Below are positions 21,727 to 25,773 of a stretch of 25,773 nt of DNA, in pieces. The first letter of the stretch is position 1, and each line of letters starts with the position of its first letter. Location of the stretch: positions 1-25,773 of IMG/VR virus record IMGVR_UViG_3300032288_006230. One strand, 5' to 3'. The DNA comes from a virus. The position numbers and the translations under genes were made by a program. Under the pieces are notes generated by a model that worked only from the letters and a program-made list of their open reading frames with translations, was not told the DNA's origin and ran no database searches.

Positions 21727-22919
21727 TGGCTCTTTCAGACAAGTTGGATACCGTCACTCAAAAAGAGACCAACACCAAAACGCTGGGCGCGATTGCCGAC
21801 CTTCTCGCTGCAAAAGGTATTGATATTAATGAAGTCGGCGATATTACAAGAATTTCCATCTATCAATCAATGCTGAAAGATGAGAATGGCGACCCGCAAG
21901 TTGTAGACCTCGCCGCAATTCAGATTAGCCCCAAGTGGGAATCTGGCCCGGAATGGCCCGTAATTCAGCGCGGCCCCGAAATCAAGTTGCCGAAAAATAC
22001 TTCTGCACCGAGTGCGGCAGAGTCATTTAAAACATGCGTTGTAGTTCCAGACATCCAGTTCGGGTTCTTCAGGAATCGCGATGGAGTTCTAGAGCCAACC
22101 CATGATGAGGAAGCAATTACGGTAGCGCTCAGCATGATTGCTCACATCAAGCCAGAATTAATTGTCTGCGTTGGAGATAACTTGGACTTGCCAGAAATGG
22201 GCAAGTATGTCACATACCCAAGTTACGCCTTGACGACCCAAGCAACGATTGACAGGGCTACCGTATTTTGTGCGGAGATGAGGGCCGCGGCACCACATGC
22301 CAAGATTATCTGGCTTGCTGGTAACCACGAAGAGCGAATGCCCAAGTACCTTGTACAAAATGCGGCTGCCGCCTATGGATTGAGGCGCGGGAATACGCCA
22401 GAATCTTGGCCAGTTCTATCTGTCCCATTCTTATGCAGAATGGACGACTTCGGGGTTGAGTACCGTCCAGGTTATCCCGCAGCAGACATATGGGTGAACA
22501 AGAAACTTCGCATCATTCACGGTGACCGAGTGAAGAGCGGTGGCTCAACTGCCCACGTATATCTGAACGCTGAAAAAAGCAGCGTAATCTATGGACATAT
22601 TCATCGTATTGAGATGGCCTACAAAACGCGCGAAGACTATGACGGTCCACGCACAATCATGGCAGCATCGCCAGGATGCCTTGCAAGAATCGATGGTGCT
22701 ATCCCAAGCACACGAGGTGGAGTAGACCTAGACGGTCGTCCGCTTGTTCGCCACGAAAACTGGCAACAGGGCCTCGGTGTAGTTATGTACGAAGATGGTG
22801 GAGACCACAAGTTCTCCTATGAGTGCGTACAAATTTATTCTGGATGGGCAATGTTTAGAGGTAAAGAGTTCACCGCTGTGCCTAAGGCCAAAGCCAAACC
22901 TGCCGTAAAGAAGAAGTAG
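21726..22919 (+). CDS. calcineurin-like metallophosphoesterase
   Basis: 397 residues. The two-metal motifs are in order: D109-x-Q111 (VVPDIQFGFF; family usually D-x-H), G-D151-N-x-D154 (VGDNLDLPEM), G-N200-H201-E (AGNHEERM), H265-G-D (IIHGDRV) and G-H291-I-H293 (YGHIHR). Such enzymes hydrolyse phosphomono- or diesters with Mn or Fe; in phages they are often called DNA phosphatases or nucleases, but the exact substrate is unknown. Q in place of the first His may alter metal choice. A Lys/Ala tail (KAKAKPAVKKK) could bind nucleic acid. GAAGGGGGT precedes the ATG. Confidence 0.87.
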   Translation: MALSDKLDTVTQKETNTKTLGAIADLLAAKGIDINEVGDITRISIYQSMLKDENGDPQVVDLAAIQISPKWESGPEWPVIQRGPEIKLPKNTSAPSAAESFKTCVVVPDIQFGFFRNRDGVLEPTHDEEAITVALSMIAHIKPELIVCVGDNLDLPEMGKYVTYPSYALTTQATIDRATVFCAEMRAAAPHAKIIWLAGNHEERMPKYLVQNAAAAYGLRRGNTPESWPVLSVPFLCRMDDFGVEYRPGYPAADIWVNKKLRIIHGDRVKSGGSTAHVYLNAEKSSVIYGHIHRIEMAYKTREDYDGPRTIMAASPGCLARIDGAIPSTRGGVDLDGRPLVRHENWQQGLGVVMYEDGGDHKFSYECVQIYSGWAMFRGKEFTAVPKAKAKPAVKKK

Positions 22920-22927
22920 GGCATTTC

Positions 22928-23581
22928 GTGACAACCATTGTCGCCATTCAGGGTGACGGATTCGCCGTACTAGGGACTGACAGCAGGCTGTCCACGGTTG
23001 ATACGGCTGGATATGTGACTCGAATTCACACAATGAACAGTAGCGTCTCTAAAATTTCCCAGATTAACGGGATGCTCATAGGCATTGCTGGCGATGTGCG
23101 GGCAATCAACCTTGTTGCTCACTCATTTCAAGCACCACAGGCATCGGCATCATTGCGTGGGAAAAAACTAGATGACTATGTAACAAACAAGTTCATCCCT
23201 GCCCTTCGTGCGTGCTTTGATGCAAATGGTTATTCGTCTCCACAAAAAGAATCATCAGACCACATGGCTGAACAAGGCTCCGAAATGCTCCTTGCTGTCA
23301 ATTCGGTTATCTATCAAATTGACAACGATTATGCGTGGAGCAATGACGCTTCTGGTCTCTATGCAATAGGCACCGGCGAGCAATATGCAATAGGAGCGCT
23401 TGCTGCCCTATTGAAGACAAAAGCGACGGCAGTTGCAGTAGCAAAAAAACAATGCCTAAATGCACTGGCAATCGCGGCCAAGTATGACCCTCATACTGGG
23501 CACCCATATCAAACATTTCAGCAAGATAATTCTAGCACTACGCGTAGAACAGTGAAACCTAAGAATGAAGGGAAGGTCTAA
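22928..23581 (+). CDS. proteasome-beta/HslV-like Ntn hydrolase
   Basis: 217 residues from GTG 22928. After removal of Met the chain starts TTIVAIQGDGFAVLGTDSR, the hallmark of HslV and 20S beta subunits: Thr1 nucleophile, Asp17 at exactly the family position (GTDSR) and a Lys near position 41 in SVSKISQINGMLIGIAGD, taking the part of Lys33. No propeptide is visible, so it resembles HslV-type or self-starting beta subunits. The AIGTGEQYAIGALAALL segment fits the family's C-terminal helix region. Length is normal for a beta subunit. It lies between the metallophosphoesterase and a WhiB gene. No ATPase partner is in the window. It may self-assemble or replace a host subunit. Confidence 0.85.
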   Translation: MTTIVAIQGDGFAVLGTDSRLSTVDTAGYVTRIHTMNSSVSKISQINGMLIGIAGDVRAINLVAHSFQAPQASASLRGKKLDDYVTNKFIPALRACFDANGYSSPQKESSDHMAEQGSEMLLAVNSVIYQIDNDYAWSNDASGLYAIGTGEQYAIGALAALLKTKATAVAVAKKQCLNALAIAAKYDPHTGHPYQTFQQDNSSTTRRTVKPKNEGKV

Positions 23582-23582
23582 A

Positions 23583-23882
23583 GTGGACATCATACCCCCA
23601 CTATTCCAGACCTTTGTATGGATGGATGATGCTAATTGTCGAGGCAAAACAGAAAAGATGTTCCCTCGCGAACATAAAGATATTACCTATATCGTTGAGG
23701 CTCGCGCTCTGTGCTCGGACTGTCCGGTAAAGTCTCAATGCTTGGAATATGCACTTGAATTCCCGCCCGCTGACATGCATGGCGTATGGGCAGGCTTAAC
23801 TAGTAGACAACTTGCTGCAGAACAACGACGTAGAGAAGTGGGCCCGAAGCGCCCTACGCTTGCTCAAATGTGGGGCGGCTAA
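23583..23882 (+). CDS. WhiB-family regulator (second copy)
   Basis: 99 residues if started at GTG 23583, favoured because GGGAAGG at 23571-23577 is well spaced and the previous gene ends at 23581; ATG 23565 would overlap it. Cysteines C19, C44, C47 and C53 (ALCSDCPVKSQC) bind the 4Fe-4S cluster, with the turn GVWAG following and a basic tail (RQLAAEQRRREVGPKRP). It is only distantly like the first WhiB, so the phage carries two independent members. It ends convergent with the next leftward gene, overlapping by four bases. Confidence 0.9.
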   Translation: MDIIPPLFQTFVWMDDANCRGKTEKMFPREHKDITYIVEARALCSDCPVKSQCLEYALEFPPADMHGVWAGLTSRQLAAEQRRREVGPKRPTLAQMWGG

Positions 23883-24280
23883 ACTCTCTCACCACATGCG
23901 CGAAACAAGATTGAGGATTCCTCGGTTAGTTGTTTGTTTTGCATCAACAAACCAATAAATGCTGCGTCATTGGGGATGTTGATTGACTTAATCTCTAGTG
24001 AATTCAAGACTCGCAGTAACTCGGCGACGTCAGGGTCACCGCTTTCGGTTGTTCCACGGACAATGCAGACCAAATACTTAGAATCCAGGGCAATCCAAAA
24101 TAGTCGCCCAGGGATGAGTTCTTTCTTCATTGTCATCATCTCAATGAGTTGTTTGATGTCTGGGAAAAGTTTAACCATTCCCGACTTTTCCTCACCTGTC
24201 TCATGGTCGATGAGTACGAGTACCGCATCGGCATCGATTCCGGTAATCCCAACCTCTTCTTGTATCTCTATTGTGCTCAT
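23879..24280 (-). CDS. hypothetical protein (133 aa)
   Basis: Begins MSTIEIQEEVGITGIDADAV and is predicted alpha/beta: VLVLIDHETGEEKSGMV, LIEMMTMKKELIPGRLFWIAL, KYLVCIVRGTT and SINIPNDAAFIGLLMQ. GTGAGG before the ATG is a good binding site. The start overlaps the stop of the upstream ribbon-helix-helix gene (ATGA). No family recognised; no signal or membrane segments. Confidence 0.65.
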   Translation of the reverse strand: MSTIEIQEEVGITGIDADAVLVLIDHETGEEKSGMVKLFPDIKQLIEMMTMKKELIPGRLFWIALDSKYLVCIVRGTTESGDPDVAELLRVLNSLEIKSINIPNDAAFIGLLMQNKQLTEESSILFRACGERV

Positions 24281-24621
24281 TCAATCCTCACGTTACAAGT
24301 ATCGCAAAATGTCAAACCTTGAAATTCAATCAACTTTATATCACATTGCTGCTTCCCGCAAGGCTGAAGAACTGTCTCGCCAGTAAAATACGAACGCACA
24401 ATGTCCATCGGCTCGGGAAGGGAGAACTGGGCAGTCCCTGGAGGCGGGATGCCCCTCTCTGAACGCATGTGTTCCCATGTGCAGTAAAGGATGTATTCCG
24501 CAAGCGTCATATCATTCTTTTTCGCTGCTGACATTATTTCGTTCTTGAGTGACCCTTTAACGCGCAGGGCAATGTTGTAGAGGCGTTCTGGGTGTTTTGC
24601 TCGCAGTGCCTTTTTACCCAC
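24277..24621 (-). CDS. ribbon-helix-helix protein with C-terminal zinc ribbon
   Basis: 114 residues. The N-terminal part LYNIALRVKGSLKNEIMSAA KKNDMTLAEYILYCTWEHM has the strand plus two helices of an Arc/CopG-type ribbon-helix-helix DNA-binding domain. The C-terminus carries C88-x4-C93 and C106-x2-C109 (FCDTCNVRIE), a likely zinc ribbon. The combination in one small protein is uncommon. It lies next to a second ribbon-helix-helix gene in the same leftward unit, suggesting paired regulators or partition-like proteins. Confidence 0.65.
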   Translation of the reverse strand: MGKKALRAKHPERLYNIALRVKGSLKNEIMSAAKKNDMTLAEYILYCTWEHMRSERGIPPPGTAQFSLPEPMDIVRSYFTGETVLQPCGKQQCDIKLIEFQGLTFCDTCNVRIE

Positions 24622-24628
24622 CCATTCC

Positions 24629-24799
24629 CTACTCTCCTGTGTCCTTATGTACCAGCATAGTTATGTATTCCGTAATCGTCATTCCATATGCCTGAGACTG
24701 CGTCACTATAAGACGCTTAAGGTCTGCGCCAATTTTCATCGTGATGGTTGCCTTGTCAGTTGTTGGCAACTTCGCTGGACGTCCAGTATTTCGTTTCAT
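24629..24799 (-). CDS. ribbon-helix-helix DNA-binding protein (56 aa)
   Basis: The reverse-strand frame from ATG 24799 to TAG 24629 encodes MKRNTGRPAKLPTTDKATIT, then MKIGADLKRLIVTQSQAYGMTITEY and a short tail. It has the classic strand (TITMKI), helix (ADLKRLIVTQSQAYG) and helix (TITEYITMLV) of CopG-like proteins. An AT-hook-like GRPAK is at the start. It overlaps the stop of the upstream gene as TGATG, which supports it as real. Confidence 0.75.
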   Translation of the reverse strand: MKRNTGRPAKLPTTDKATITMKIGADLKRLIVTQSQAYGMTITEYITMLVHKDTGE

Positions 24800-25257
24800 C
24801 ACTCCACCTTATATACGTCGGCCAAGTAATTGGCTAGGCGCTCAGAATAAATGCTCATAAAAAATTCCCTATCGCCATTAGTTGAAAGGCCAAACGCTGT
24901 TGAGCCAAGCGTCTGTATTGTCGTCCCAAGGACTGGATGCAATTCAACTGACGATGTATGAGTCCCTGAGTTCATCCCCTGAATCATTCGTTGGAGTTGA
25001 GCCCATGCTTCTTGCGGAGATGGTGGGATTACGTCCAAATTGCCCTCTACGACCGCCCTGCGAATCATCCCAGGAGTTGGCATAAATTTAGCAACAACAG
25101 CCATTCGGATGAATCTCTGCCGTACTTGTTCTACGTCAAGGTCACGCAGTAAGTTCCACCAAGCCTTAAGGATGTACTCCCTGTCTGTTTCATAGAATGT
25201 CTGATTAAACGAGGCATACACTTCTCTGACCAGTTCTTCAAGTTCTACTTTTGTCAT
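24799..25257 (-). CDS. replication protein, possible helicase-loader-like (152 aa)
   Basis: Helical N-terminal half with EDTDREYILKAWW-like spacing (YETDREYILKAWWNLLRDLD), then VRQRFIRMAVVAKFMPTPGM IRRAVVEG and PPSPQEAWAQLQRM. The W, PTPGMIRR and PPSPQEAW features are what I recall from phage helicase loaders and inhibitors (G39P-like). Function rests on that resemblance only. Starts 2 bases after the stop of the preceding replication-type gene. Confidence 0.5.
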   Translation of the reverse strand: MTKVELEELVREVYASFNQTFYETDREYILKAWWNLLRDLDVEQVRQRFIRMAVVAKFMPTPGMIRRAVVEGNLDVIPPSPQEAWAQLQRMIQGMNSGTHTSSVELHPVLGTTIQTLGSTAFGLSTNGDREFFMSIYSERLANYLADVYKVE

Positions 25258-25259
25258 TG

Positions 25260-25691
25260 CTAAAAATCGCCTTTTGCTTTTTTGCCTTCGCCGCGTTCCA
25301 GGAACATCTCAACATGTTCTACGTCACGAAAGATGAGCGTAATATCGTCATAGCGCTTATTGGCCTTGTTGCGCCCCATGTGGAAGTCCGACGCAGCACA
25401 GCCATCAATTGCCTGCTTGCATAGTTCTACCCCATAATCAGCGATAGCCCACTTCATTTTGCGTACGCGCTCAATGTCCAACTTAGGAACACGCGCTTTA
25501 CCAGGCCGCATTATTGCTACCCAGTGCTTGTAAACCTCATCTACCTCTTCTTCAGAGACCCCAGTGCCTTTTTTGTTTTGCTCAGGTCGGAGTAACGGAG
25601 ATGACCTCCGCTGTTTTCTTTTCTTATTCGGTTCGTAAGGAATTTCCTGCATATCAAGAGTCAGTCTAACGACCACCTCAGCCCCTTTCAT
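25260..25691 (-). CDS. replication initiator-like protein (143 aa)
   Basis: After a basic, low-complexity N-terminus (KKRKQRRSSPLLRPEQNKKG) there is YKHWVAIMRPGKARVPKLDI followed by MKWAIADYGVELCKQAIDGC, SDFHMGRNKANKRYDDITLI and FRDVEHVEMFLE. This AIxG...FHMGxN...YDDIxLIFRD signature is common in C-terminal domains of phage replisome organisers and putative initiators. The first gene of the leftward unit, it is led by palindromic DNA at 25692-25773. GAGG upstream is somewhat far (about 12 bases) from the ATG. Confidence 0.6.
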   Translation of the reverse strand: MKGAEVVVRLTLDMQEIPYEPNKKRKQRRSSPLLRPEQNKKGTGVSEEEVDEVYKHWVAIMRPGKARVPKLDIERVRKMKWAIADYGVELCKQAIDGCAASDFHMGRNKANKRYDDITLIFRDVEHVEMFLERGEGKKAKGDF

Positions 25692-25695
25692 GGAT

Positions 25696-25742
25696 AATTC
25701 AAACCTCGCGCGTGCGCACGTTCGAATTCTGTAACTTCGAAT
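25696..25742. repeat. palindromic cluster upstream of the replication operon
   Basis: AATTCAAAC (25696-25704) and GTTCGAATT (25720-25728) are near-perfect inverted arms (8 of 9). GTGCGCAC (25712-25719) is an exact palindrome between them. TTCGAAT occurs at 25721-25727 and again at 25736-25742. This may be an operator, promoter region or replication origin. Confidence 0.4.
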
Positions 25743-25753
25743 CTAAACTAATC

Positions 25754-25772
25754 GACTCATTCCCGTTGAGTC
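25754..25772. repeat. short inverted repeat GACTCA/TGAGTC
   Basis: Six-base arms (25754-25759 and 25767-25772) around a 7-base spacer at the right edge. It could be an operator; the window ends here, so its wider context is unseen. Confidence 0.35.
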
Positions 25773-25773
25773 A

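Noticed and set aside
1-25773. CRISPR array, tRNA, rRNA, integrase or insertion sequence
   Set aside because: No spaced direct-repeat array, no cloverleaf or CCA-ending element noticed, and no recombinase or transposase motifs in any translated frame. A computed tRNA scan was not possible.

Overview
The window looks like part of a tailed phage (or phage-like metagenomic contig) infecting an actinobacterium. Evidence seen directly: a tail-fibre-like and fibronectin-like structural block, a lysis block with an M15 endolysin and several small membrane proteins, two WhiB-family iron-sulphur regulators (a family confined to Actinobacteria and their phages), a proteasome-type peptidase, and very tight gene packing with ATGA/GTGA overlaps. 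Long threonine-rich linkers and C-terminal anchor segments in two secreted proteins also fit an actinobacterial host; a freshwater Acidimicrobiia-like host is only a guess. I saw no integrase, terminase, portal, tRNA, rRNA or CRISPR array.

Layout. (1) 1-6642, rightward: an oxidative tailoring island. It holds three 2OG-Fe(II) oxygenase-like proteins, a flavin-dependent halogenase with its key residues, a degenerate methyltransferase-like protein, a family-2 glycosyltransferase, an uncharacterised halogenase neighbour and several small proteins. (2) 6710-9492, rightward: three probable virion proteins, the last rich in fibronectin-type-III-like beta domains. (3) 9579-12578: a 999-residue secreted, membrane-anchored protein with beta-helix, LCCL, threonine-rich and acidic 17-residue-repeat regions. 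(4) 12581-15952: the lysis region, comprising the M15 endolysin, a lipoprotein and four small membrane proteins, with a 458-residue LPXTG-type wall-anchored protein inserted in it. (5) 16035-16367: a cysteine-rich conserved hypothetical. (6) 21398 down to 16377, leftward: two winged-helix proteins, a DUF5872-like protein, a 1027-residue protein carrying a RelA/SpoT synthetase-like domain (and perhaps a sigma-like region), and a WhiB protein. (7) 21466-23882, rightward: a small DNA-binding-like protein, a metallophosphoesterase, a proteasome-beta/HslV-like Ntn hydrolase and a second WhiB. (8) 25691 down to 23879, leftward: replication-type proteins, two ribbon-helix-helix proteins and one unknown.

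How it may work together (inference). The first island could hydroxylate, halogenate, methylate or glycosylate a virion protein or host metabolite. The secreted LCCL/beta-helix and LPXTG proteins would decorate the surface of the infected cell, perhaps altering adsorption, superinfection or aggregation before lysis. The RelA/SpoT-like protein and the two WhiB proteins look like tools for redirecting host transcription, while the proteasome-like peptidase may act in protein turnover.

There is no gene-free stretch longer than about 100 bases. The short gaps at 6643-6709, 9493-9578, 15953-16034, 19867-19949, 21399-21465 and 25692-25773 are where promoters and operators should lie.
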